DNA of 64,000 bases from Mytilus edulis (Eukaryota; Mollusca; Bivalvia; Mytilida; Mytilidae), in the NCBI RefSeq assembly GCF_963676685.1, contig NC_092357.1, forward strand, positions 23,402,647 to 23,466,646. The letters are read 5' to 3'. The position numbers and the translations under genes are program-made. The notes beneath the pieces were generated by a model that made no database searches, was not told the origin of the DNA, and was given only the letters and a program-made list of their open reading frames with translations. Below are positions 21,900 through 31,805 of this stretch, one piece after another (position 1 is the first letter of the stretch; each line of letters opens with the position of its first letter).

Positions 21900-22354
21900 G
21901 CATAGACTTTTTGGTTTCCAAAAAGTAGTCTTTTGGCCCACTATCAAACCTTTTTTTAAATAACAAAGGTAGTTATTTTGAGAACAATATTATTTTATGT
22001 GATAATGAAAACATTATAAATGATCAGTCAAAGGTTGCTAATATGTTTAATGATTTTTTTTGTTAATGTAGCAAAAGATATTGGATCAGACTGTAGTGTA
22101 GATCAGAACCATCCTAGTATAAAAGCTATATATAATAATTGTAGAACTGAAGGTAATTTAATTTTAAATCTATAGAAGTGAAGTTTGTAAAAAACAAATA
22201 AACAAACTTGGTATAAATAAGGCTACAGGTAAAGACGGGTTATCCGTTAAAATAATGAAATTGGCAAAACCAGCAGTTGTGACACCAATAACAAAATTAA
22301 TAAACAAATCTATCGAGCACTCTGTATTTCCAGACAAACTTTAAAGAGGCTCAA
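21900..22354 (+). pseudogene. Decayed LINE: linker before the reverse transcriptase
   Basis: Translation with frame changes gives the region that in CR1/Jockey-like LINEs links endonuclease to reverse transcriptase. It reads F-W-P-T-I-K-P-F, then N-I-I-L-C-D, V-A-N-M-F-N-D-F-F and, at about 22208-22255, K-L-G-I-N-K-A-T-G-K-D-G-L-S. At least two frameshifts are needed, one near 22060 in a T-run and one at 22339-22341 (an extra T before K-E-A-Q-V-V-P-L). The endonuclease is absent, so the element is 5'-truncated near 21900. Confidence 0.75.
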
Positions 22355-23275
22355 GTGGTGCCACTTCACAAGAATAATAGTCAACTGGAAGTTGGCAACT
22401 ATAGGCCAGTCAGTATTATACCCGTAGTATCAAAGTTTTTCGAGAGAGCCATCTTCAAGCAGCTACATGTAGTTGATTTTTTTCAAAATATATTTCACCC
22501 ATATTTGTCTGCCTTTAGAGCAGGATACAGCTGCCAGACAGCACTTTTGAAAATCATTGAGGATTGGAAGAAGGCTATTGATGATAATCAATATATTGCT
22601 GCTGTGTTGATGGACCTCTCAAAAGCCTTTGATTGCCTTCCTCATAATTTATTAATTTTAAAACTAAAGGCATATGGGTTATCTGAAACAGCTTTAAACT
22701 TAATAGACAGCTACTTAAGTAAAGGAAAACAATGTGTAAAAGTTGGTATACTAGTAGATATTAGTACCTGGAAAAATATATATAAAGGTGTGCCGCAAGG
22801 CTCTATATTAGGACCTGTACTTTTTGATATTTTCTTAAATGACATTTTTCATTTTGTTTCAAGCAGTTCATTGTATAATTATGCAGATGACAATACTTTA
22901 TCTTATTCACACTCTGATATAGACACTGTGGTAAATATTTTAGAAAAAGAAAGCTTAGAGCTAATAAATTGGTTCAGTCTTAACCATATGAAGGCCAACC
23001 CTAACAAATTTCAGGCAATAGCCATAGACAAGAAAGCTGAAAATAAAAACATTTCATTTGATTTAGATGGTAATATTATACATTGTGAAAAAGAAGTAAA
23101 ATTATTGGGTGTAACAATTGACTATCAACTTAAGTTTGATGCCCATATTTCCAATATTTGTAAAAAGGCATCAAGACAAATACATGTACTTAAACGTATT
23201 GGTAAACATTTAACAAAATTAGTTAGACTTCCTATATATTATTCATTTATAATGTCAAACTTTAAAGATAAATAA
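22355..23275 (+). pseudogene. CR1/Jockey-like LINE reverse transcriptase (interrupted)
   Basis: This is the core reverse transcriptase of a second LINE, unrelated in detail to the one at 10.5 kb. In order: V-P-L-H-K-N and N-Y-R-P-V-S-I near residues 2-22, the fingers motif F-R-A-G-Y-S near 54, catalytic motif A M-D-L-S-K-A-F-D near 86, motif B G-V-P-Q-G-S-I-L-G-P near 146, and motif C Y-A-D-D near 176. The thumb region follows, with L-L-G-V-T-I-D and F-D-A-H-I. The frame ends at 23275 because an insertion interrupts it; the missing C-terminus resumes at about 23640. All catalytic Asp residues are kept, but the upstream frameshifts and the insertion show that the copy is dead. Confidence 0.9.
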
Positions 23276-23637
23276 GAGAACAATAATGTGTATAATGTTT
23301 CTTCCTTGGACAGACCTGAAAAAAAACATATTCCTTAATTGGTAAATTTAATAATTAGAACTGAAACAATCTGAAAACCGTTCATGACTTTTAAATGTCT
23401 ATTATGTAATTATCGATTTTACCTGTAACATTATCATAACTAACTACATGTACATAATATTAAGTAGCATGTGCGGCCGACCATGCACGCTTGGCTGATT
23501 TTATTGCACTTATTATCAGCTGATGATTTGATTGACAACAGGTAATCAATCATCGACATTTAGGACGCTGATGCTGAGCCTATTTAAAACCTGCGACATT
23601 TTTCAGACCATGTCACAGACTGTACTGTATTGTTCTG
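23270..23637. mobile_element. Small insertion inside the LINE (about 365 bp)
   Basis: The LINE protein reads up to Met-Ser-Asn-Phe at about 23262 and resumes with Trp-His-Phe-Cys at about 23643. The intervening bases do not code for LINE sequence. The inserted block starts near agaacaata (23276) and ends near tattgttct (23628), which are exact 9-base reverse complements, so short terminal inverted repeats are likely. The interior includes a palindrome-like patch ttatcagctgatgatttgat. A target duplication was not identified. Confidence 0.6.
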
Positions 23638-23639
23638 TA

Positions 23640-24081
23640 ATATGGCACTTCTGTGGTGATTGTAACACCAGAAAAATAGAGAAAATACAGGAATAAAATG
23701 CTAAGATTTATATTTAAAGACTACTGTAGTACATATGAACAACTGTTAATTAAATCAAAATAACCAAGCTTAGAAATCAGAAGAATTAGAATGATAGCAA
23801 TAGAGGTATATAAAATTATTAATAAACAATGTCCATTATATCTACATGAACTTATTGAAATTAAAAAATGTAATTACTCTTTTAGAAATAACAACATAGC
23901 AGATGTTCCCAGGGTAAGGACAACTACCCATGGGCTACACTCATTTAGATATGCAGGAGCCAAAATATGGAACGAACTGCCAAATAAAATGAGGGAAGAA
24001 ATGCCATTGGGTCAGTTTAAAAGTTTGGTTGGTAATTGGGAGGACAGTTCCTGTCAGTGTTACTCCTGCAGATCTCAATGA
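23640..24081 (+). pseudogene. C-terminal part of the CR1/Jockey-like LINE
   Basis: After the insertion, the frame gives W-H-F-C-G and the K-I-E-K-I-Q-E helix, where a one-base change causes a TAA. It then gives L-R-F-I-F-K-D-Y and, from 23791, a 96-codon frame with E-V-Y-K-I-I-N, C-P-L-Y-L, an R-T-T-T-H-G-L-H-S-F-R-Y-A-G motif and I-W-N-E-L-P-N. This ordered set is the usual C-terminus of CR1-like elements. It ends at a TGA at 24079. Confidence 0.85.
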
Positions 24082-25215
24082 GCTATAGTTCAGTTTATTT
24101 ATTTATCATGTATACTCTGGCTTTTAAATTATTGGCATGATTTTTTATTTTGTGTTCTTAATGCTTGAATGGCACTAACAGTAGTTGTAAGTTGTAAGTA
24201 ATGCTTGAATTACTTTTAGTGCTTTATAGTAGCTATTGCATGAATGTTAGTTTATCTGCATTTTATGTTTGCTTATATGCTTTAATTGTGCTAATTAATT
24301 GCTGTGCTTGATAACATTATTTATTATACCCCTGCTTTAAAAAAGGGGGGGGGGGTATACTGTTTTACCAGTCAGTCCGTCCCATGAATAATTTTCTTCC
24401 CATTTTTCTCAGGAACTACAATACAAGGATTTCTGAAATTTGGTTTCAGGGTTTATCTAAGTCAGCTATACAGTGTGATGCGTTTCAGATTGATCACTTG
24501 ACAACTTCCTGTTTACCGAACACTTGTATGATTTTACACATGATAGCCAAGTTGAAAATTTTCGTCACACTTTTCTCAGGAACTACAATACAAGGATTTC
24601 TGAAATTTGGTTTCAGGATCTGTATAAGTCAGCTATACCATGTGATGTGTTTTCAGATTCATCACTCGACAACTTCCTGTTTACTGAATACTTGCATATA
24701 TATTTTTACACTATTTATTTTTTCGTCGCATTTTTTTCAGGAACTACAATACAAGGATTTCTGAAATTTGGTTTCAGGGTTTATCTAAGTCAGCTATACC
24801 GTGTGATGCGTTTCAGATTGATCACTTGACAACTTCCTGTTTACCGAACACTTGTATGATTTTACACATGATAGCCAAGTTGAAAATTTTCGTCACACTT
24901 TTCTCAGGAACTACAATACAAGGATTTCTGAAATTTGGTTTTAGGATTTATATAAGTCAGCTATACCGTGTGATGCGTTTTCAAATTCATCACTTTACAA
25001 CTTCCTGTTTACAGAACACTTGCATATTTTTACACTATTTATATTATCCACTTGCAGCGGGGGTATCATCAGTGAGCAGTAGCTCGCAGTTTCACTTGTT
25101 TTGCATGTTTTATGTGTTTTATGTATTGTGCTTGTCTTATATGTATGTCGGATAAAAGATCTACAGAGCTTATGTTGTATTGTTATATGTATAACCGACT
25201 TTAAATAAATCTTTT
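24082..25215 (+). mobile_element. LINE 3' untranslated region, split by a tandem-monomer insertion
   Basis: 24082-24325 and 25090-25215 are T/G-rich tail sequence. The second part ends in ttttatgctttatgctt, typical of short tandem 3' tails of CR1-like LINEs. Between them lies the monomer repeat listed separately. Confidence 0.55.
24326..25089 (+). repeat. Four tandem monomers of about 165 bp with gggggtatac-type ends
   Basis: Units begin at ctcaggaactacaatacaag near 24408, 24575, 24737 and 24901, spaced 162-167 bases, and are very similar. The left flank is tacccctgctttaaaaaagg with a run of about 11 G and 'gtatactgttttaccagtca'. The right flank is cacttgcagcgggggtatca. The frames of about 100-126 codons across it are translations of the repeated unit in different phases and are not genes. 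Confidence 0.85.
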
Positions 25216-25350
25216 ATGCTTTATGCTTATACATACATTTTAGTTAATGACAATAATGTCCCAATTTTCCTGTATAATTAATATATTATGCTTATACATA
25301 CATTTTTGTTAATGACAATAATGTCCCAATGTTCCTGTATAACTAATACA
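25216..25350 (+). repeat. Two direct copies of a 64-67 bp unit
   Basis: tatgcttatacatacatttt, then 'gttaatgacaataatgtccc' and 'ttcctgtataa', appear at 25222 and again at 25287. They start from the LINE tail, so the unit may have been copied at the LINE insertion end. Confidence 0.75.
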
Positions 25351-25432
25351 TTGTAATAGGAGAAATATTGGTAGCATCGAAATAAAAAAGAACTAAATTA
25401 CAGAAATTGCTTAAATTTTACAATTATATACT
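25350..25432 (-). repeat. Inverted partial copy of the neighbouring MITE core
   Basis: ataggagaaatattggta, 'atcgaaataaaaaagaact' and 'aaattacagaaattgctta' are the reverse complement of 25795-25875 inside the element that follows. Confidence 0.7.
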
Positions 25433-25510
25433 TCATGTACTTTATGTTCAGCTTTCTTGAAAACTATGATAAAAAATATAGGTCATCGATGAGTTAAAAA
25501 GATATTTTAA

Positions 25511-26310
25511 CTTAAGGAGGCTCGCGGGTATAAAAAATTGGAAAAAAAATAAATATTTGTTTTTTCATTACAAATTTTATTTATTACACAATTAGCTATT
25601 ATTTCACAATATGGCACAAAAATCACCAAGAAAAATCGATTTGGTTTGTCCACAGATGACTTTTAAAATGTTCATATCATTGAAAAAGCTCCAAATTATC
25701 TCCCTTTGGTGCAAAAATGTAATTTTTTGGACATTAAAATTGAAATATCTATATTTTTTATTACTGTTATCAAACAAACTGTACATAAACTAAATAATTG
25801 TAAAATTTTAACGATTTCTGTAATTTATTTCTTTTTTTATTTCGATATTACCAATATTTCTCCTATTAGTTCAACAGAAAAAAAGGACATTAACAAAAAT
25901 GTATGCTTTTTTCAGAGGCAAATTGTGAGCTTAAATGAACGGTGACCCATATTTTTATTTTATATTTCCATTAGATATAAGATAAGGTTTAATCATGGAA
26001 AAACATAGGAAAATCCTATATTAGAAAAAAAAAGTTGATTTAGACCCGCAAGCCCCCTTAAATGTCACAGAATGACATTTTTTGCACCAAAGGGAGATAA
26101 TTTGGAGCGTTTTCAATTATATGAAAATATTTAAAGTCATCTGTGGCCAACCCAAATTGATTTGTCTGTATGAATTGTGTGCCATATTATAAAGTGATAC
26201 ATTGTAACTACCGGTAATAGTGTATTATTATTAAATAAAAAAAAAATTAATGAAAAAACAAATGTTGAATTTGTTGCTGAATTTTTTATACCTGCGAGCC
26301 TCCTTAAAAC
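25511..26310. mobile_element. TTAA-flanked foldback MITE (piggyBac-like ends)
   Basis: The left end TTAAGGAGGCTCGCGGGTAT is the reverse complement of the right end (gcgagcctccttaa at about 26293-26306) with one mismatch. The arms extend about 230 bases inward and include 'aattatctccctttggtgca' on the left and the matching ttgcaccaaagggagataat on the right. TTAA at both tips fits the TTAA target preference of the piggyBac superfamily. No transposase is present. The 60-80 codon frames inside are not conserved between arms. Confidence 0.7.
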
Positions 26311-26410
26311 AATTATTGTGACCTCCTGCTGTTGTATGTTTTATCATCAGGTTGTCCTCTCTCTGACATATATATTCCTCATTTTCATTCTCAATTTTAT
26401 TTGTTTACTT

Positions 26411-26482
26411 AGTATACATGTAATGAAATTATTCAATGTTTTTTATATTAAATCTAGACTCATAAAAGATGAAAGAGGGGAT
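26411..26482 (+). repeat. Upstream copy of the first-exon start region
   Basis: gtatacatgtaatgaaatta, 'ttcaatgttttttatatt' and aaatctagactcataaaaga repeat, with about ten differences over 72 bases, at 26622-26693, where the gene's first exon begins. In this copy the ATG is lost (actcataaaag instead of aatcatggagc). Confidence 0.75.
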
Positions 26483-26672
26483 CTATCTGAATAACAAAAA
26501 TATTTTCCGCCTCAGGACATTAAAAGATTTTGAATAGGCCTCTATTTATTGGGTAAGTAGAGTTAGCTGGGCAAACAAATCTATTATTTTTTATGGCCTA
26601 ATCCTAATAGAACATAACAGCAGTATACATGTAATGAAATTATTCAATGTATTTTATATTAAATCTAGAATC

Positions 26673-27121
26673 ATGGAGCATGAAGGAGGGAATCCCTTTG
26701 CATGTCGGGTTGCAGCACCATTTGGTAACACACACAGGCAAGCAGCAGAATTAGGTTATCACTCATTAGGCATGTTAAGTAGTTCAGCCTCTTCCATTGA
26801 AAATAAGAAGCAAAAGCTGCCACAAGGTTTCCAATATGGCTTTACATGGACACAACCAATGGTCAAAGAATACTTTAACATTGAATGGGTAGGAGATTTG
26901 TCCGGTGAGGATGTTTTACAGATGGGAGGAATAAGTACAAAGCTAAATCCTGTCCAAGCAGAATACTTGTCAGATTTAGAACATATCATCACATTTAATG
27001 AAGCTCCACAATTAGGAAATATTAGAAGTAGAAGTAAACCTTTAAAGCTTGTACTACAAGAAATTCTTACAAAAGTCTCACCTGATTCAGAGTATTATAA
27101 AAATCTGAGTAAACTGTCTGG
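26673..27121 (+). CDS. Unrecognised nuclear-protein gene, exon 1
   Basis: This is the first coding exon of the only host gene I can support. It gives 149 codons plus two bases, from ATG at 26673 to a consensus donor (ctgg|gtaagg). Composition is normal for a folded protein: Met-Glu-His-Glu start, an aromatic patch Q-Y-G-F-T-W-T-Q near residue 45, an acidic W-V-G-D-L-S-G-E-D stretch near 62, and amphipathic helical text to the end. I do not recognise the family. The frame is open upstream to another ATG at 26634, so 13 more residues are possible. tctag just before the ATG could also be an acceptor for a 5' untranslated exon. All five exons join in phase: exons 2-5 are 28254-28409, 31223-31337, 32751-33019 and 39248-39451. 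They give about 397 residues if the exon 4 lesion is ignored. Confidence 0.75.
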
Positions 27122-27344
27122 GTAAGGTTTTGTGTATTTTAACTAAAAAAGAAAAAAAAATATTCCCGGCTCACTTTTTTGTGAGTTAGTGTGAGATATA
27201 TTTATTATATTCTTTCTGCATGGATTGGTGGTCATGGTTGTGAGTCCTTAAATTAAGAAGTTTTTTAATTATTTTTTTTAATTTTTTGTTTTATAAACTA
27301 CACAATGAGCATACATGTCATAGATTATAGATATAGCTAACCAT

Positions 27345-27470
27345 GCAGAATGGGCTTTGCTCATTGTTGAAGGCCTTATGGTGACCTATAGTTGTTAATG
27401 TTTGTGTCATGTTGGTCTTTTATGGATAATTGTCTCATTGGCAATCATACCACATCTTCTTTTTTTATAT
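27345..27470 (+). repeat. SINE-like copy in intron 1
   Basis: tgctcattgttgaaggcctt, 'tatagttgttaatg' and attgtctcattggcaatcat match 38475-38585 and, more loosely, 6986-7125. Confidence 0.65.
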
Positions 27471-27957
27471 AACACTAAAATCTATAGGGTTATAACAGAA
27501 TATAATTTAAGTGTGTTTTTACAGATACTTTCATGAGTTGTCTACTCTTTATTCCTTAAATTTTCTAAATCTGTAATAACACATGTTTGTTATTTATAGA
27601 ATTATTTCATTTATAGTAGGATCTAGGAAACTTTTGAGACTTTGTGCAGAAACTTAATGCATATAGCCTTGATAACTATTTAATTAGTTATACATTTTGT
27701 TTTACCATTTATAAAAAATGAACACATAAACAAATGACAACCACTGAGTTACAGGCTCCTGACTTGGGATGGACACATACTTATATAATGTAATGGGGTA
27801 ACAAACTTCCATTTGTTCCCATGAATCTACTGGAAGCCTGATAAATCAAATGTAAAAGATAGTCAACAGTAGTGCAATACACATGTCTATGATTGTTTGT
27901 CGCTATTTTACAAAATTTCCTCTGATCTTGCTGACTGATAATTTTGTTTCCCAGCTT
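27471..27957. other. Intron 1, no further feature
   Basis: AT-rich intronic sequence with no repeated block recognised inside the window. Confidence 0.4.
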
Positions 27958-28222
27958 AGGGAGCTACCATTTGATTTTTAGGGGTGGGGGGTGCTTGGAT
28001 GAAAAATTTTGTCCTGCATTTTTTTTTAGCTGTAATCTGTCCTGCATTTTTATTTTTCATTCTGTTCGGTCTGGACTTTTCTTTACCTAAATTGTCGTCC
28101 TGACTTTTTTTTTTAGCAAGTGTCTCATCCTGCCTTTTTTTTAACTCAAAACTCCTGTCCTGCCTATTTTTTTTTCAAATTTCATCCTAGCCCCCCCATA
28201 AAAATCAAATGGTAGCTCCCTT
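27958..28222. mobile_element. MITE with 26-bp inverted ends and TTA flanks
   Basis: The left end gggagctaccatttgatttt is the exact reverse complement of the right end (aaaatcaaatggtagctccc at 28201-28220). TTA lies just outside both tips, as expected for PIF/Harbinger-type elements (TWA targets). The interior is an irregular series of 'gtcctgcattttttt' units. It ends about 31 bases before the exon 2 acceptor. Confidence 0.75.
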
Positions 28223-28253
28223 AGTCTAAGAAATATTTGTATATATATTTCAG

Positions 28254-28409
28254 TCATCAATGTCTATTGTCAAGTGGAAGAAATATTACAGCTTTTATTA
28301 GAAATATGGAAAAGTATGTACAATTGATTGAAGAGAAGGATGAGCTTTGTCCTTGTGGATTTTACCAAGATTTGGCTGGCAGATTTACCGATATGTTTTT
28401 ATTTGTAGA
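28254..28409 (+). CDS. Unrecognised nuclear-protein gene, exon 2
   Basis: The acceptor is tatatatttcag|TCATC and the donor is GTAGA|gtaagt. The first base completes the Gly codon split by intron 1, and the exon ends after two bases of a Glu codon. It encodes about 52 residues. Two Cys lie close together (C-P-C-G-F-Y near the middle) and an earlier Cys follows the junction. A basic/hydrophobic helix (R-N-M-E-K-Y-V-Q-L-I-E-E-K) sits between them. Three or four Cys are too few here to call a zinc site. Confidence 0.75.
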
Positions 28410-28659
28410 GTAAGTATGAGATTCCAGTGATCTTGGCAATTGTAGTAAGTTAAGTAAAGTTAGATTTAAAGTTGTCAAATTTTTTATTTAAACAATGTTT
28501 ATTCAGATAAATCATCACAAAGGAATATGATATAATTTTTTTAGGAAATAATACAAAACTCAATAAAATTTAAAAAAAAAAAACAAAGACTAATTCACAG
28601 TTACCATCATGTCTAAATTGACTTACTCTTGAATAATTACATTAGATGTATGTTTCATT

Positions 28660-29030
28660 ATAATACTTTATTTGGATTGGCTGAATGCACATCACATGTT
28701 ATTCAGTAGGCAATTGCATCACTCAATAAAACTTTTCGTTCATGATAACACGTGGTACCACAATAAAGTGCACAGGTGAATAAAATACAAAAATTATAAA
28801 ATTGGTATTTTCCGCGCTTCATACAAAATGTACTTCGGTCAACATTTTTACACCCAAATAAATTTACAAAAAGAAGCATTCAATTCTTAAATGTTATTCT
28901 GATTGGCATTGTTCCTTAAGCAATTGCATTACACAATAAAATTTATCATTCATGATGACACGAGGTCCCACAAAAAAGTGCATAGGTTGATTAAATCAAA
29001 ACTTGATAAAAATTGAATTTTCAGGATTCT
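28660..29030. repeat. Diverged repeat copies in intron 2
   Basis: aattgcatcactcaataaaa, 'catgataacacgtggtacca' and aaagtgcacaggtgaataaa at 28705-28780 recur in the same orientation at 28920-29000. The word aaaaagaagcattcaattct (28870) is inverted at 29840 (attgaatgcttctttttgta). The following tandem-monomer element therefore seems nested inside an older repeat. Confidence 0.6.
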
Positions 29031-29034
29031 ATAT

Positions 29035-29830
29035 AAACAAGAATGTGTCCATAGTACATGGATGCCCCACTCACACTATCATTTTTTATGTTCAGTGGAC
29101 CGTGAAATTGGAGTCAAAACTTTAATTTGAAATTAAAATTAGAAATATCATATCATGGGGAACATGTGTACTAAGTTTCAAGTTGATTGGACTTAAACTT
29201 CATCAAAAACTACCTTGACCAAAAACTTTAACCTGAATTTCACACTATCATTTTCTATGTTCAGTGAACTATGAAACTGGGGTCAAAACTATAATTTGGC
29301 ATAAAAATAAGAAAGATCATATCATGGGGAACATGTGTACTAAGTTTCAAGTTGATTGGACTTCAACTTCATCAAAAACTACCTTGACCAAAAACTTTAA
29401 CCTGAATTTCACGCTATCATTTTCTATGTTCAGTGAACTATGAAATTGGAGTCAAAACTATAATTTGGCATTAAAATAAGAAAGATCATATCATGGGGAA
29501 CATGTGTACTAAGTTTCAAGTTGATTGGACTTCAACTTCATCAAAAACTACCTTGACCAAAAACGTTAACCTGAATTTCACACTATCATTTTCTATGTTC
29601 AGTGAACTATAAAATTGGGGTCAAAACTATAATTTGGCATTAAAATAAGAAAGATCATATCATGGGGAACATGTGTACCAAGTTTAAAGTTGATTGGACT
29701 TCAACTTCATCAAAAACTGCCTTGACCAAAAACTTTAGTCTGAAGCGAACGGACGCACAGACGGACAAACATACGGAGGCATAGACCAGAAAACATAATG
29801 CCCCTCCACTATAGTAGGTTGGGCATAAAA
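29035..29830 (+). repeat. Four-monomer dispersed repeat in intron 2
   Basis: After a head reading aagaatgtgtccatagtaca and 'tggatgcccc', four near-identical monomers of about 169 bases start at cactatcattttctatgttc (29076, 29244, 29412, 29580). The tail is gaacggacgcacagacggac and ends 'ccactatagtaggttgggca'. A single-monomer copy of the same element lies inverted at 33037-33350. Confidence 0.9.
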
Positions 29831-30119
29831 ATGTAATTACAAGTATTGAATGCTTCTTTTTGTAACTTTATCAGGTTGTAAAACGCTTTGACCTTGCACA
29901 CATTTTAGGAATGAAATGCGGAAATAAATTTACTATGGTCAGCTCCTATACACCCCAATGAAGTAACAATAAAAAGCAATCATAATTCTTAAATAACTTC
30001 AGACATAATCTACTCTTTCACAACACTTAATATATAAAATGTAAGGTTGTTGAATGTTGTGCATTATTTTAGAATTTCTTGTTGGACGTCTTAAGATATG
30101 TTTTGAGAAGTTTATAATA

Positions 30120-30550
30120 CTCTATTATATCCCACCCTATGAAGTTGCGGAGGGTATACTGTTTTTGACCCATCCATTCGTCAGTCCTGTTTCTTGTCAT
30201 TGCAGGAGTTCTAGGAGTTAATTCTCTTTGACACTTATTTGCTTTAAGGTACTACTTCAACAGTCATGACAGTTATTCATCTCAACTCCTCTGAAACCAC
30301 ACAACAAAGTTTCATGAAATTTTGTAGATAATAAGGACATATACTATGTAGATGTGCATTTTGACAGGAAATTGCGATACAATTTTTTTTCCAGGAGCTA
30401 ATTATCTTTAAACTTATTTGCTTTAAGGTACTACTTCAACAGTTTGTCATCTCAACTCCTCTGAAATCACACAACAAAATTTCATGAAATTTCATAGATA
30501 ATAAGGACATACTATGTAGATGTGCATATTGACAGGAAATTACATTTCAT
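30120..30550 (+). repeat. Two-monomer dispersed repeat in intron 2
   Basis: The head tatcccaccctatgaagttg and 'gagggtatactgttttt' resembles the head of the 24.3-kb repeat (gggtatactgttttacc). Two monomers of about 180 bases follow, each with tgctttaaggtactacttca, 'ctcaactcctctgaaa' and 'catactatgtagatgtgcat'. No gene. Confidence 0.8.
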
Positions 30551-31222
30551 TTTTTTTTTCTTATATAATTTTTTTTTCTTACACTTATTTAATTTCTCCA
30601 ATGACAATATGGAGACGTGAGGTGTGTGAGTGTGTTCACTTAGGTTCTTTAATTTTAAGATGTAGTATGCATGATTGACAATAAGACTAATGTCCATCAG
30701 ATATAAATGACTAAGCTGTATAGGCGACTGTAAGCAATAAGAGGTGTGTACCGATATCATGGACATGGCAAAATGTGAAAACTATAAATACTCCAAGGAT
30801 AAAACCAACAGGATTTATATTGATTACATGTACTGTGATCATTTAAAAAAAAAAATCACAGTGACCAACACAACTTCTAAATTACAGGCTTCAGATTTCT
30901 CCTATATCATACGAAATTAACCTAGGTGGATTTAGAGGGGGCCTAAACCCTCCTTTTGTGGGCAAAAAAATGGTTGATTATATAGAAAATCATTTAAACA
31001 TGACAGAAGAAGACTCCCTCTTAGACAGTCAGTGGGAATCCACTGATGAAAATTTCTGATTGTCAATCATTGAATAGCTGTAAACTGGGGTTGATATAGC
31101 ATAACACTAAGTAAAGTATCCTTGAAAATAAGTTTGTTTTAGTTTATAATTAATTTAGCATATTTCTGTTGTTTACAGATAATATAATAATTGCTTGCGT
31201 TCATTTTTTTTTTTTTTTAAAG
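30551..31222. other. Intron 2, remaining part
   Basis: AT-rich sequence with T and A homopolymers. The words gtggatttagagggggccta and 'cctccttttgtgggcaaaa' near 30930 were not assigned. A run of about 17 T precedes the exon 3 acceptor. Confidence 0.35.
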
Positions 31223-31337
31223 ATTCAACCCACTGTCATCTGTTTGGGAGAATTTGAAAGGAGTTGATGTTACAACAAAACCAGATTTAAGACTCAGTAC
31301 AAACAAAAGTAATGGGCTGGCATTATCTGTAAATGAG
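31223..31337 (+). CDS. Unrecognised nuclear-protein gene, exon 3
   Basis: The acceptor follows a long T-run (tttttttaaag|ATTCAACC). The first base completes the Glu codon carried over from exon 2. The exon then reads F-N-P-L-S-S-V-W-E-N-L-K-G-V-D through L-A-L-S-V-N-E and ends on a full codon at the donor GAG|gtaatt. 115 bases (1 + 114) fit phases 2 and 0 exactly. Confidence 0.75.
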
Positions 31338-31412
31338 GTAATTGTTAACAGAAAAATTTACAGTGAAACCTGTTTCAGATAACACTAAAGGGAGATAATA
31401 CAGATTCAATCT

Positions 31413-31805
31413 ATATCAGTTTTGGAAATCTCTGAATTTGGTAATAATTAACAAATTCAATAACTTAACCATTAGGGAAATTGGTAACTTCAGTGTTTAT
31501 TTGGTTTTGGCATTTATTAATAAAAATTGCATGCTGGGAACAATTTCAGACTTTATTATAGAAAAAGTTTTAGAATTCTGCCTTGTAAAATTAAAATCTA
31601 TCTACGGGTTGAAGAAAACAAATATTGATTGTTCCAAAATCCTTATCATTTCATTATTCTATTTTTTCAATATTTCTAAATGTCAAAACCAAATAAATTC
31701 TGAAGTTACCAAATTTGTTAATGCAATTGGTTCAGTTAATGAATTAACTTACTGTTACTGAATTCGTTAACATTACCTAATTCAGAGATTTCCAGAACTG
31801 ATATG
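31413..31805. repeat. Foldback element in intron 3
   Basis: atatcagttttggaaatctc plus 'tgaatttggtaat' at 31413-31450, and 'attggtaacttcag' to 31493, are the reverse complement of 31690-31805 (ctgaagttaccaaatttgtt to gagatttccagaactgatat). The total is about 390 bases. A 107-codon frame runs through the hairpin (31438-31761) but shows no motif, so I do not call it a gene. Confidence 0.75.

Noticed and set aside
24384..25155. Overlapping plus-strand frames of 101-126 codons
   Set aside because: All are phase-shifted translations of the 165-bp tandem unit inserted in a LINE tail.
31438..31761. 107-codon frame in intron 3
   Set aside because: It spans both arms of a foldback element, has no motif, and lies between exons that join in phase without it.
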